This document shows positions 8,337 to 16,464 of a stretch of 64,000 nucleotides of DNA, one piece after another. The translations under genes were made by a program, and so were the position numbers. How positions within the stretch are numbered: position 1 is the stretch's first letter; each line of letters opens with the position of its first letter. A model generated the notes under the pieces. That model searched no databases. It saw only the letters and a list, made by a program, of their open reading frames with translations, and was not told the origin of the DNA. This DNA is from an uncultured Pelagibacteraceae bacterium (GTDB lineage Bacteria > Pseudomonadota > Alphaproteobacteria > Pelagibacterales > Pelagibacteraceae): NCBI GenBank assembly GCA_902576785.1, contig CACGWC010000002.1, forward strand, positions 124,001-188,000. Reading direction: 5' to 3'.

Positions 8337-10490
8337 TTAAGCAATTCCTAGATGTTTTTTTCTTTTTTCTACCCAAGTTCTTATCAAATTATCAAAAATT
8401 AAACCTATAAAAGCTACACAAATACCCAAAGTTAATCCAATACCAGCACCATTTTTATCTGATAAAGCTTTTAAAATATATTGCCCTAGATCTTCAGTGC
8501 CGATAAATGCTCCTATAATCACCATAAATAATGCAAACACTATTGTTTGATTTATACCAAGCATCATATGAGGGAATGCTAAAGGAAATTCAATTTTTGT
8601 TAATCTTTGAAATTTATTTACCCCAGACATCGTCGCTGCATCATGTAAACCTGCTGGAACACTTCTAAGCCCTTCAATTGTGTATCTTGTTGCTGGTATA
8701 GTTGCATAAACAATGACAGCAATAAGAACAGAAGTGTCAGTTATTCCAAAAAGCATCATAACAGGAATAAGATAAACAAATGATGGAAATGTTTGAAATA
8801 TATCACATACCCCTAGCATAAATTTTGCAGAATGTTTATTTTGAAAACATAATGTGCCAACCGTAAAACCAATTATACAAGAGACAATTACCCCAAATGT
8901 TGCCATGTAAGCCGTTACTAAGGCTCTATCCCACCAAGGGCTTAGAGCTATGAATAATGTCAAACCACAAACTACTAATGCAGATCTAATTCCACCAATT
9001 AAATAGCCTGCACCAACAACTAGAACTAATGTAGCAACAGCTGGCATCCTTAAATACAAAGCCCTCATTGGTTGTAACACTTCTTGAATTAACCATGTAT
9101 TAAATGCTTTTATATAAACAAAGAAGGTATCAAAAATCCAATCGACACCTTTATTCCAAAAATCAGCAGTTGATATTCCTTTATTGTGTGGAACTTCAAA
9201 TAAATAATTGTAACCACCTTTAAAATAAACAGATCCAAAGTAAGCGAGTAAAATTCCAATTATGACCGTAATACTAAAAAATAATAAATTTTTATTTCTT
9301 TGAAAAAAATTCAAATTGCCAAAATAATCGACTTGCTTGTTTGCCCATGCTAATGACATTTTATCTAATAAAATTGCAATTAGACTTATACAAAGACCAG
9401 CTTCTAATGCTAATCCGATATTAAGCTGATTTAGTGCTAACAATAAATTAAAACCTAGACCTTTCGCTCCAATGAAGGCTGAAATAACAGCCATAGAAAA
9501 GCACACCATGATAACCTGGTTTACGCCAATTAAAATATCTCGTCTGGCCGTTGGAATTAGCACTTTAGACATTAGTTGCCAATTATTACAACCACTCATT
9601 CTTCCAGCTTCAATTACTTCTGGAGGAATAGCTCTCAATCCTAGTAAAGTAAGTAATATCATGGGTGGAACAGCAACAACCATAGTTATAATTACTGCAG
9701 CGTGGTCACCAACGCCAAAAAGAACAAGTGCAGGGACTAATACTGCATATTGTGGCATTGTTTGCATAACTAATAGAATTGGATATAGAGCTTTTTCTAC
9801 ACGTTTACTTTTATAAGCTGCAATACCTAAACTTAACCCAAATATAAAAGATAGAGGCGCAGCAACTAAAATAAAAGAGAGTGTTTGCATCGATGGTTTC
9901 CATTGTCCAAATATAGAAATATAAACCATTGTTAAACCGGCAAATAAAGCGAGTCCAATACCACTTAATTTATAAGCAAGTATTGCAAAGCCAGCTGCAA
10001 CTATTGTCCAAGGTAGACCTGGTAACTCTGCCCAAGGGTTCGCATCGATCCAATCCCAACTTGTAAAGGCAACAATTGTTTCAAGTCCACCTAATAGAAT
10101 TTCTCTAATTAATTCTATTAAAAAAGTCATAAAAGCTGTTAAATTTCTGCTAATTTGCAAAACTATTGGTCTGGTTTTAAATTCTTGAGTGTCCTCATTC
10201 CAAAACTCCATTGGCATCCACTCATTCATTAAGAAAAACAAGGAGTCATTTATCCATATTGGTAACCATCCAAGTAATGGAGGAAGACGCCAGAAAACAT
10301 CAAAGGCGTAATATCTTACTTCTTTGCCTAAAAATATATAACTACTTTGATTAGGATCTTTTACGAATTCAGCTTGGCCTCTAATGAATTTATATGTTTC
10401 TGGAACATCAATAGCAAAACAAAGAGCAAAGAAAACAATTAATAGAAATAACCACTGAAATATTTTTGTATATTTTTTTAGAAATTCCAT
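8337..10490 (-). CDS. tmoW: TMAO (glycine betaine-type) ABC transporter permease, fused tandem domains
   Basis: ProW-family permease in which two complete transmembrane domains are fused in one 717-residue chain. Domain 1 (about 200-390) carries RAIPPEVIEAGRMSGCNNWQLMSKVLIP and domain 2 (about 510-705) carries RSVPAGLHDAATMSGVNKFQRLTKIEFP; both are EAA-type coupling loops followed by matching helices. A long hydrophobic and periplasmic N-terminal section precedes domain 1. The gene starts 3 bases after tmoV. The tmoV/tmoX/tdm/tmm context makes TMAO the likely substrate, following the marine TmoXWV system; glycine betaine or choline transport cannot be excluded. Confidence 0.78.
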   Translation of the reverse strand: MEFLKKYTKIFQWLFLLIVFFALCFAIDVPETYKFIRGQAEFVKDPNQSSYIFLGKEVRYYAFDVFWRLPPLLGWLPIWINDSLFFLMNEWMPMEFWNEDTQEFKTRPIVLQISRNLTAFMTFLIELIREILLGGLETIVAFTSWDWIDANPWAELPGLPWTIVAAGFAILAYKLSGIGLALFAGLTMVYISIFGQWKPSMQTLSFILVAAPLSFIFGLSLGIAAYKSKRVEKALYPILLVMQTMPQYAVLVPALVLFGVGDHAAVIITMVVAVPPMILLTLLGLRAIPPEVIEAGRMSGCNNWQLMSKVLIPTARRDILIGVNQVIMVCFSMAVISAFIGAKGLGFNLLLALNQLNIGLALEAGLCISLIAILLDKMSLAWANKQVDYFGNLNFFQRNKNLLFFSITVIIGILLAYFGSVYFKGGYNYLFEVPHNKGISTADFWNKGVDWIFDTFFVYIKAFNTWLIQEVLQPMRALYLRMPAVATLVLVVGAGYLIGGIRSALVVCGLTLFIALSPWWDRALVTAYMATFGVIVSCIIGFTVGTLCFQNKHSAKFMLGVCDIFQTFPSFVYLIPVMMLFGITDTSVLIAVIVYATIPATRYTIEGLRSVPAGLHDAATMSGVNKFQRLTKIEFPLAFPHMMLGINQTIVFALFMVIIGAFIGTEDLGQYILKALSDKNGAGIGLTLGICVAFIGLIFDNLIRTWVEKRKKHLGIA

Positions 10491-10493
10491 AAT

Positions 10494-11525
10494 TTATTTT
10501 CCGTTCTTTCTTCCACCAAAGACAGTATTTATTATTTTTGTCGGGTTAATTGAGCCCACTATTTTGTTATTTTCATCTATAATTGCTACAGATTTTTCTT
10601 GCGTTAATATTTTTTCAGCTACATTCTCTATAATTTCATTTTTTGAAACTTTTACATCTCCTAAATTATTAGATATAGATTTATCCATTACATCTTCAAT
10701 TAATAAAACTTTTTCTCTAGGTACTTCTTCAGTAAATTTTCTTACATACTCTGTGGCTGGGTTTAAAACTATATTTGCAGGTGTATCTAGTTGTTCAATT
10801 ATACCATCTTTCATAATTGCTATTCGATCAGCAAGTTTTAATGCTTCATCAAAATCATGAGTAATAAACATAATTGTTTTTTGTAATTTTTCTTGAAGTC
10901 TTAAAAATTCATCTTGCATTTCTTTTCTAATTAAAGGATCTAAAGCAGAAAAAGGTTCATCTAAAAACCATATATCAGGTTCAACTGCAAGAGATCTTGC
11001 AATACCCACTCTTTGTTGTTGTCCACCTGAAAGTTCTCTTGGAAAATAATTTTCTCTTCCATCAAGTCCAACTAATTTAACCATCTCCATTGCTTTATTA
11101 ATGCTCTCCTCAGTTTTGATACCTTTAATTTGAAGAGGAAAAGCTATATTTTCAACAACGGTTTTATGTGGAAGAAGAGCAAAGCTTTGGAAAACCATTC
11201 CCATTTTGTTTCTTCTAAGCTCAATTAACTCTTTACTATTTAAATTTAATAAATCTTGACCTTCAATGAAAATTTTTCCACCTGTTGCATCTGTTAATCT
11301 TGATATACACCTTAGTAAAGTTGACTTACCAGATCCAGATAAGCCCATTACAACAAGCATCTCTCCTTTTGCCACCTCAAAAGAGGCATTGTTAACACCT
11401 ACTATACAACCATTTTCTTGAAATGTTTTAGCATCAACATTACCATTTGAATCTTGAAGCATCTTTTTGGCGTTTTCACCAAAAATTTTATAAACTGCTT
11501 CACATTTGATTACTGCTTCAGACAT
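10494..11525 (-). CDS. tmoV: TMAO (glycine betaine-type) ABC transporter ATPase
   Basis: ProV-family ATPase: Walker A GLSGSGKST (about residue 60), signature LSGGQQQR, Walker B IWFLDEPFSALDP and switch His FITHDFDEA. The C-terminal part (about 275-335) resembles a CBS-type regulatory segment, as in ProV. At 343 residues it is slightly shorter than classical ProV. It is coupled to the fused permease downstream (3-base gap). A 64-base A+T-rich gap separates it from the unknown membrane-protein gene upstream. Assignment to TMAO rests on the tmoX/tdm neighbourhood. Confidence 0.8.
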   Translation of the reverse strand: MSEAVIKCEAVYKIFGENAKKMLQDSNGNVDAKTFQENGCIVGVNNASFEVAKGEMLVVMGLSGSGKSTLLRCISRLTDATGGKIFIEGQDLLNLNSKELIELRRNKMGMVFQSFALLPHKTVVENIAFPLQIKGIKTEESINKAMEMVKLVGLDGRENYFPRELSGGQQQRVGIARSLAVEPDIWFLDEPFSALDPLIRKEMQDEFLRLQEKLQKTIMFITHDFDEALKLADRIAIMKDGIIEQLDTPANIVLNPATEYVRKFTEEVPREKVLLIEDVMDKSISNNLGDVKVSKNEIIENVAEKILTQEKSVAIIDENNKIVGSINPTKIINTVFGGRKNGK

Positions 11526-11589
11526 AATACTTATAAAAATATACGAAAATTAATTAAATTAAAATCAATATAATTGAAGCTTATTTCCA

Positions 11590-12141
11590 TTAAAAATTTT
11601 TAATAAAATAAACCCTTGTATCAATTCCAGTGCTTAAAAAACTTAAGGCTTCACCGCTTACTTTAATTGTTTCGTCTACTCCTACGTTATTTCCACTAAC
11701 TGTAAAACCTGCAAAACATTTCTTTTTTTCAGCATCCCATTCAACAAATGTTTCATCAATCTTATTGCCGTTAATAGTATAAATTTCATGTGCTCTAAAA
11801 TTTAAGAAATTTGCACCCATTATTGCTCTTTGGGGTATAAGCTTTGTGGCATTACACACTCCCTCATATAAGTCATCTGATAATTTATAATGATCAGTAC
11901 CATCAAAAGTTACCAATATACCCGAAGGAAGTTTCGAAATTAAAGCACTTAATTTTCTCTCTTTTGCAATTCTCTCTTCTTCTAATTTCATTTTTCTAAC
12001 TAATTCATCACCCTCACTAAATATATTATTTAAAATAGCAAAAGAAGAAATTATGACTATTGTTAAAATTATTAGTCCTATAAATTGTTTTAGGTTTTCG
12101 GGTAATCCTTTTAATTTATTAAATGAAGTTTCGTTCGACAT
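11590..12141 (-). CDS. Unknown single-pass membrane protein within the TMAO-transport cluster
   Basis: Not recognised. It has one N-terminal transmembrane helix (about residues 21-41, FIGLIILTIVIISSFAIL) followed by a charged, probably coiled stretch (about 45-70, MKLEEERIAKERKL) and a soluble, probably periplasmic domain of about 110 residues with two Cys (VCNATKL, KKKCFAGF). Its start overlaps the stop of the MORN-repeat gene by 1 base (TAATG), so the two are coupled. The pair interrupts the usual binding protein-ATPase order of the TMAO importer. No function can be assigned. Confidence 0.7.
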   Translation of the reverse strand: MSNETSFNKLKGLPENLKQFIGLIILTIVIISSFAILNNIFSEGDELVRKMKLEEERIAKERKLSALISKLPSGILVTFDGTDHYKLSDDLYEGVCNATKLIPQRAIMGANFLNFRAHEIYTINGNKIDETFVEWDAEKKKCFAGFTVSGNNVGVDETIKVSGEALSFLSTGIDTRVYFIKNF

Positions 12142-12518
12142 TAATCTTGTAATTTACCGTTTTTCCAAATTCCTACTTTTTGGTCTCCATTAGCCCAAGT
12201 AAATGTTCCTTTGCCATTCATAAAACCATTAGCCCACTCTCCTTCGTAAGTAGAGCCATCTGGGAAAGTTAAAGTTCCTATACCGCTCCAAACGCTATTT
12301 TTAAACTCACCTTTATAGATATATCCGTTTGGCCATGTTTCTACACCTTGACCATTTTTTTTTGTTCCTACCCACTCGCCTTCATAAGTGGTTTTATCTG
12401 TATAAACCCACTTTCCATATCCATTTTCACAGTTACCTTCTTTACATCCAGTGCTTCGAGCAAAAACTGATGAGCTAATTAATAAACTTAAACAAATATA
12501 AAAAAGATATTTTCTCAT
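12141..12518 (-). CDS. Exported MORN-repeat protein
   Basis: A 125-residue protein with a Sec signal (MRKYLFYICLSLLISSSVFA) and about four MORN repeats in tandem: YEGEWVGTKKNGQG, YKGEFKNSVWSGIG, YEGEWANGFMNGKG and KVGIWKNGK. MORN repeats form beta-hairpin solenoids and usually mediate membrane or protein contacts; no catalytic domain is present. No Shine-Dalgarno precedes the ATG and the gene follows the tmoX terminator, so it is probably expressed at low level by read-through or an internal promoter. A Cys pair (GCKEGNC) follows the signal. Confidence 0.8.
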   Translation of the reverse strand: MRKYLFYICLSLLISSSVFARSTGCKEGNCENGYGKWVYTDKTTYEGEWVGTKKNGQGVETWPNGYIYKGEFKNSVWSGIGTLTFPDGSTYEGEWANGFMNGKGTFTWANGDQKVGIWKNGKLQD

Positions 12519-12542
12519 AAATATATTTTACACAAATCTTAA

Positions 12543-12579
12543 TAAAAAAAAATCCCCCCCAACAGGATTGGGGGAGATC
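12543..12579 (-). terminator. Intrinsic terminator after tmoX
   Basis: On the minus strand ATCTCCCCCAA - TCCTG - TTGGGGGGGAT forms an 11-bp G+C-rich hairpin (one G-T pair) followed by nine T. It is the strongest terminator in the window and lies directly after the tmoX stop, before the MORN gene. Confidence 0.92.
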
Positions 12580-12599
12580 TTAATTTTTAACTTTTATCC

Positions 12600-13544
12600 T
12601 TATTTAAGGAAAGCTTTCCAAGTTGACTCGTTATCAGCTAACCATTTTTTAGCTGCATCTTCATGAGTCATTTTGTCAACGTCTACTAAAGCTGCCATTG
12701 CACCAATTTGACTAGTTGAGAATGACAATTTTTTAAACGCTGCTGCTGCATCTGGATGAGTTTTTGGAAAATCTTCGTGTACTGCTTTTTTCAAATAACC
12801 ATCCGGAGAACCACATTTTCCATCACCACCATCTGCTGGTCTACAACCAGCTGTGTATGGAGGGAAGTCGATAAATGTAAAACCAGCACCATCAGTAAAG
12901 TTTGGTGTCCAGTTGAAAATTATAGTTCCTCTTCCTTCTTTTTCAGCAGCTGCTAACTCTGCCCAAAGTGCATCAGCACCTCCAGCAAACTTAACCCACC
13001 ATAAATCACCTAAGCCTAGAGCATCAATCCTTTGAGGGATTAAGTCACCATGCCAAGTCTGTGGTCCTTCCAACATTCTTCCTTTTCCATCTGGAGAGTC
13101 AGGCGTTGTAAAGTTTTTTGCACAATCTGGATTTTTTAGAGCTGTCCAATCTGGTAGACCTGGACATAGACCTTTTTCAACAACCCAGTTTGGATATCCC
13201 ATATCCTCAAGAGTTCTTGCTTCATGATCACCCCAATCTAACAAACCACCTTTGTCTAAAGCTGTTGTAAATGACTTACCAAAAGCAGATTCCCATACTT
13301 CATGAGATATAGTTACATCACCAATTCTAATTGACTCGTAAACCGCTTGAGAGTCTGCATTTACATATTTAACATTGTTTCCCATGCTTTCAAAGATTCC
13401 ACCAATAACATAGGCCATAACAATTTGACTTGACCAGTTATGAGTTGGGATCACTATGGGTTTTTTACTGTCAGCGTTAGATATTCCTGCAAAGCTTACT
13501 ACAGTAATTACTATAGCTGAGAGTAAAGATAGTATTTTCTTCAT
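12600..13544 (-). CDS. tmoX: TMAO/betaine-type periplasmic binding protein
   Basis: OpuAC/ProX-family binding protein of 314 residues with a signal peptide (MKKILSLLSAIVITVVSFAGISNA). The mature domain has many Trp residues in ligand-pocket-like positions (THNWSSQ, HEVWESAFG, PQTWHGD, LWWVKF, IFNWTPNF), as expected for quaternary-amine or TMAO binding through aromatic cages. Four or more Cys (GLCPGL, PDCAKN, AGCRPADGGDGKCG) may form disulfides. A strong Shine-Dalgarno (AGAGAGGAG) precedes the ATG, and a strong terminator follows the stop. It is divergent from tdm. The TMAO assignment is by context; glycine betaine is the alternative ligand. Confidence 0.8.
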   Translation of the reverse strand: MKKILSLLSAIVITVVSFAGISNADSKKPIVIPTHNWSSQIVMAYVIGGIFESMGNNVKYVNADSQAVYESIRIGDVTISHEVWESAFGKSFTTALDKGGLLDWGDHEARTLEDMGYPNWVVEKGLCPGLPDWTALKNPDCAKNFTTPDSPDGKGRMLEGPQTWHGDLIPQRIDALGLGDLWWVKFAGGADALWAELAAAEKEGRGTIIFNWTPNFTDGAGFTFIDFPPYTAGCRPADGGDGKCGSPDGYLKKAVHEDFPKTHPDAAAAFKKLSFSTSQIGAMAALVDVDKMTHEDAAKKWLADNESTWKAFLK

Positions 13545-13639
13545 TTATTTCTCCTCTCTTAATATATTAAGTATTTAAGTATCCTTAAATTTAATCTTAC
13601 AGTCAACAAAAGTTGGTACTAAAATTTATATATACAATT

Positions 13640-13653
13640 AATCAGTACTGATT
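13640..13653. promoter_or_regulatory. 14-bp perfect palindrome in the tmoX/tdm divergent promoter region
   Basis: AATCAGTACTGATT is a perfect dyad located 33 bases before the tdm start, in the 141-base region between the divergent tmoX and tdm genes. Nearby, TTAAGTAT is directly repeated on the tmoX side. It is a plausible operator for a dimeric regulator such as the MarR-like protein encoded after tdm; binding is inference. Confidence 0.4.
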
Positions 13654-13685
13654 TATTCTTAAACATAAGTAATCATTGATTTAAA

Positions 13686-16025
13686 ATGTTAGACGAAAAT
13701 TTAAGGATAAATGAACCTGGTTTAAATGTTTTGCCACCTGGGGTTGAAAGATATGTAATTAATGGCGGTGGACTTACGGGGGTTCAGATTTTTCCAGATG
13801 ATGAAATTGAAATTATTAATAATGAAGGAAATCAAATTTGCGAAATAGTTGTTTTTAATTCTGATGGAAATTCAGATCCATCGATTTTAAATTTAAAATC
13901 TTCTAAATCAGAAAATGATATAATCAAAATTTTAAATAGAAATGAAGAAAGCTCAAAAATTGCATTGCGTCAATTAGAAAAAAGAAATCTTAAAATTGCA
14001 AAGTCTAAATCTTCAATCCTTTTTGATAAAGACACTCCACCAGGAGAAAAAATTAAAATAACTTCAAAAGATAAATGTTATTGTATTTTTTCTGCCCCTG
14101 GCGATGATATGTTGGTTCATGAACAAAATCCTCCAACAGAATTAACTTTATTTATTAAAAGAAATAATATTGTTGACCATAAAGAACATAGAATAATTCC
14201 AGATCCAATTTTTGATCCTCTAGACGAAAAAAATATTGCAAAACAATCAGCGATTTCTTTTGAAGTTAAAGAAGGAGACTATATTCAAATAATTTGTCCA
14301 ACTGGTAGACAATGTTCAGATTTTGTTGCTTTTGATACAGCTAAATTAGGTAAAGGTATAGAGAAAGGTTTAGATTGGCAAACAACCAGGACCTTTATGG
14401 GTAATACTTTTCCAGGACCGGGATTGTATTCAAAATTTTATGATACAGATCATGAACCTTTAGTAGAGGTAATAAGAGATACTGTTGGTAGGCATGACAC
14501 TTTTAATCTTGCTTGTACATCAAAGTATTACGAAGACGCTGGTTATTTTGGGCATCCAAATTGCTCAGATAACTTAAGTGGTGCTATGGAAAATTTTGGG
14601 GTTAATAGACAAAAAGGATGGCACGCTATAAATTTATTTTTTAATACTTCGGCAGGAGGTTTAAATACTGTGCTTTCTGATGAATCATTTGCTAGACCTG
14701 GAGATTATGTAATATTAAGAGCTTTAAAAGATTTAACCTGCGGAACATCAGCCTGTCCAAGTGATATAGATCCATGTAATTCATGGAACCCTACAGATAT
14801 TTTTGTTAGAACTTATGAAAAAAAAAGAGAATTTACAAAATCTTTTGCATTTAGAATGAAACCAGACTCAGAACTAAAACTAACAAAAAATACAGGATTT
14901 CATGAAAGAACTTCTAAGTTAACAAGAAACTTTGTTGATGCTAGAGGATATTGGCTACCCAATGATTACACTAAACATGGAGTAATAAATGAATATACAG
15001 CATGCAGAGAAAAAGCAGTTTTAATTGATTTATCTTCATTAAGAAAATTTGAAATATTAGGTCCGGATGCAGAAGAATTGATGGACTATACTTTAACTAG
15101 AAATGTTAAAAAATTGTCGGTTGGACAGATTGTTTATTCTTCTATGTGTTATGAAAATGGTTCTATGTTTGATGATGGAACATTGTTAAAAATGAGTGAT
15201 CATGGATTTAGATGGGTATGTGGTGATGAATACGCAGGTGAATGGTTAAAAGAACAAGCAAAAAAGAAAAAGTTTAATGTTTTAGTTAAAAACTCTACTG
15301 ATCAAATAAATAATATTTCTCTACAAGGACCAAATAGTAGAAAAATTTTAGAAAAGTTTATTTTTACTCCACCAACACAACCTTCTATTTCAGAATTACA
15401 ATGGTTTAGGTTTACAATCTGTAGAGTAAAAGAACTTAGTGGAATTCCATTAATGGTTTCTAGAACTGGATACACTGGCGAGTTAGGATACGAAATATGG
15501 TGTCACCCTTCTGATGCACCAGCAGTTTGGGATGTGCTTATGGAAGCTGGAAAAGATGAAGGATTAATACCTGCTGGTTTTGGAGCATTAGATTTATTAA
15601 GAATTGAAGCTGGACTAATATTATTTGGTAATGAATTTGACGGCCAAGTTGACCCTTTTGAAGCTGGTGTTGGATTTACGGTTCCTTTAAAAACAAAAAC
15701 AGCAGATTTCATTGGTAAAGAAGCATTAATAAAGAGAAAAGAAAATCCGCAAAAGAAATTAGTTGGATTAGAACTTGTAGGCAAAGAAAAAGCTAATCAC
15801 GGTGATTGCGTTCACATTGGAAGATCCCAAGTAGGCGTAGTTACAAGCGGATGTCTATCTCCTACTTTGAATAAAAATATTGCTTTATGCAGAATTGATG
15901 TAGGCCATTCAGAAATAGGTATGAACGTTGAAGTCGGTAAAATTGATGGACATCAAAAAAGAATACCTGCTAGAGTTGTTGGTTTCCCACATTACGATCC
16001 TCAAAAAACACGAGTAAAATCTTAA
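13686..16025 (+). CDS. tdm: Trimethylamine N-oxide demethylase (DUF1989-GcvT fusion)
   Basis: Converts TMAO to dimethylamine and formaldehyde, with the C1 unit captured by tetrahydrofolate. The 779 residues show the Tdm architecture: an N-terminal region, a DUF1989 domain (about 190-380) with the signature CPTGRQCSDFVAFD, GHPNCSDN and ACPSDIDPCNSWNPTDI, then a complete GcvT/aminomethyltransferase domain (about 400-775) with SRTGYTGELGYEIW and GALDLLRIEAGLILFGNEFDG. Cys near positions 277, 293, 352, 357 and 364 are candidate zinc ligands of the demethylase core. It is divergent from tmoX, and its stop overlaps the next ATG (TAATG). No Shine-Dalgarno is visible, so it may be nearly leaderless. 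The combination with tmm and an importer makes Tdm the best call. Confidence 0.85.
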   Translation: MLDENLRINEPGLNVLPPGVERYVINGGGLTGVQIFPDDEIEIINNEGNQICEIVVFNSDGNSDPSILNLKSSKSENDIIKILNRNEESSKIALRQLEKRNLKIAKSKSSILFDKDTPPGEKIKITSKDKCYCIFSAPGDDMLVHEQNPPTELTLFIKRNNIVDHKEHRIIPDPIFDPLDEKNIAKQSAISFEVKEGDYIQIICPTGRQCSDFVAFDTAKLGKGIEKGLDWQTTRTFMGNTFPGPGLYSKFYDTDHEPLVEVIRDTVGRHDTFNLACTSKYYEDAGYFGHPNCSDNLSGAMENFGVNRQKGWHAINLFFNTSAGGLNTVLSDESFARPGDYVILRALKDLTCGTSACPSDIDPCNSWNPTDIFVRTYEKKREFTKSFAFRMKPDSELKLTKNTGFHERTSKLTRNFVDARGYWLPNDYTKHGVINEYTACREKAVLIDLSSLRKFEILGPDAEELMDYTLTRNVKKLSVGQIVYSSMCYENGSMFDDGTLLKMSDHGFRWVCGDEYAGEWLKEQAKKKKFNVLVKNSTDQINNISLQGPNSRKILEKFIFTPPTQPSISELQWFRFTICRVKELSGIPLMVSRTGYTGELGYEIWCHPSDAPAVWDVLMEAGKDEGLIPAGFGALDLLRIEAGLILFGNEFDGQVDPFEAGVGFTVPLKTKTADFIGKEALIKRKENPQKKLVGLELVGKEKANHGDCVHIGRSQVGVVTSGCLSPTLNKNIALCRIDVGHSEIGMNVEVGKIDGHQKRIPARVVGFPHYDPQKTRVKS

Positions 16026-16375
16026 TGTCAAAATCATCAAAGGATTTACTGGAATTTTGGGAAGATCAAATGAAACTGTCCCATACATCCAGTAATTACT
16101 TTTTCAGAAAGTCTCCTTCACATTATCACATGATGTTGATTGTGATGAATTCCTATAAATTAAATGAAAACTTATCTGTAGAAGAACTTAAGACTAGACT
16201 TTTCAAAACCTCTAGACCCAAATCTGCACTCATGATCAAAGAAGCTTGTGATAAAGAGTTTTTTTACCTCGAAAAAACCGGAAATGACCATAGAAAAAAG
16301 TACGTTTTACCCACACAGAATTTTGTTAATGAATTTAACGAATATTTGAAAACTCTCAAAAATTTGAGTTTTTAA
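16025..16375 (+). CDS. Small MarR-like winged-helix protein
   Basis: A 116-residue, mostly helical basic protein. The section from about residue 50 to 102 (LSVEELKTRLFKTSRPKSAL, then DKEFFYLEKTGNDHRKKYVLPT) resembles the recognition helix and wing of MarR regulators, where the wing reads DxRxxxVxLT. The start overlaps the tdm stop by one base, so it is translationally coupled to the demethylase. A role as regulator of the methylamine genes is inferred from position only. It is shorter than typical MarR proteins (about 140 residues), and other wHTH families are possible. Confidence 0.6.
   Translation: MSKSSKDLLEFWEDQMKLSHTSSNYFFRKSPSHYHMMLIVMNSYKLNENLSVEELKTRLFKTSRPKSALMIKEACDKEFFYLEKTGNDHRKKYVLPTQNFVNEFNEYLKTLKNLSF
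16349..16372 (+). terminator. Weak hairpin at the end of the MarR-like gene
   Basis: AAAACTC - 10 bases - GAGTTTT followed by a short T-run overlaps the last codons of the MarR-like gene. The stem is A+T-rich and short, so termination would be partial at best. Confidence 0.25.
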
Positions 16376-16464
16376 ATAAAATTCTCACAAATATTTAGAA
16401 TTTATATAAATTATATATAAAAATTATTATATTCTTTCCTTTGCTAAAAAATTAAAGTTGGTCC

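Noticed and set aside
11589-11604. ATTAAAAATTTTTAAT palindrome as terminator
   Set aside because: It is pure A+T with no stable G+C stem; such dyads are expected by chance in this composition.
13686-16025. Guanidine-related carboxyguanidine deiminase because of DUF1989
   Set aside because: No urea carboxylase or allophanate hydrolase is near, and fusion to a GcvT domain beside tmoX and tmm is the Tdm architecture.
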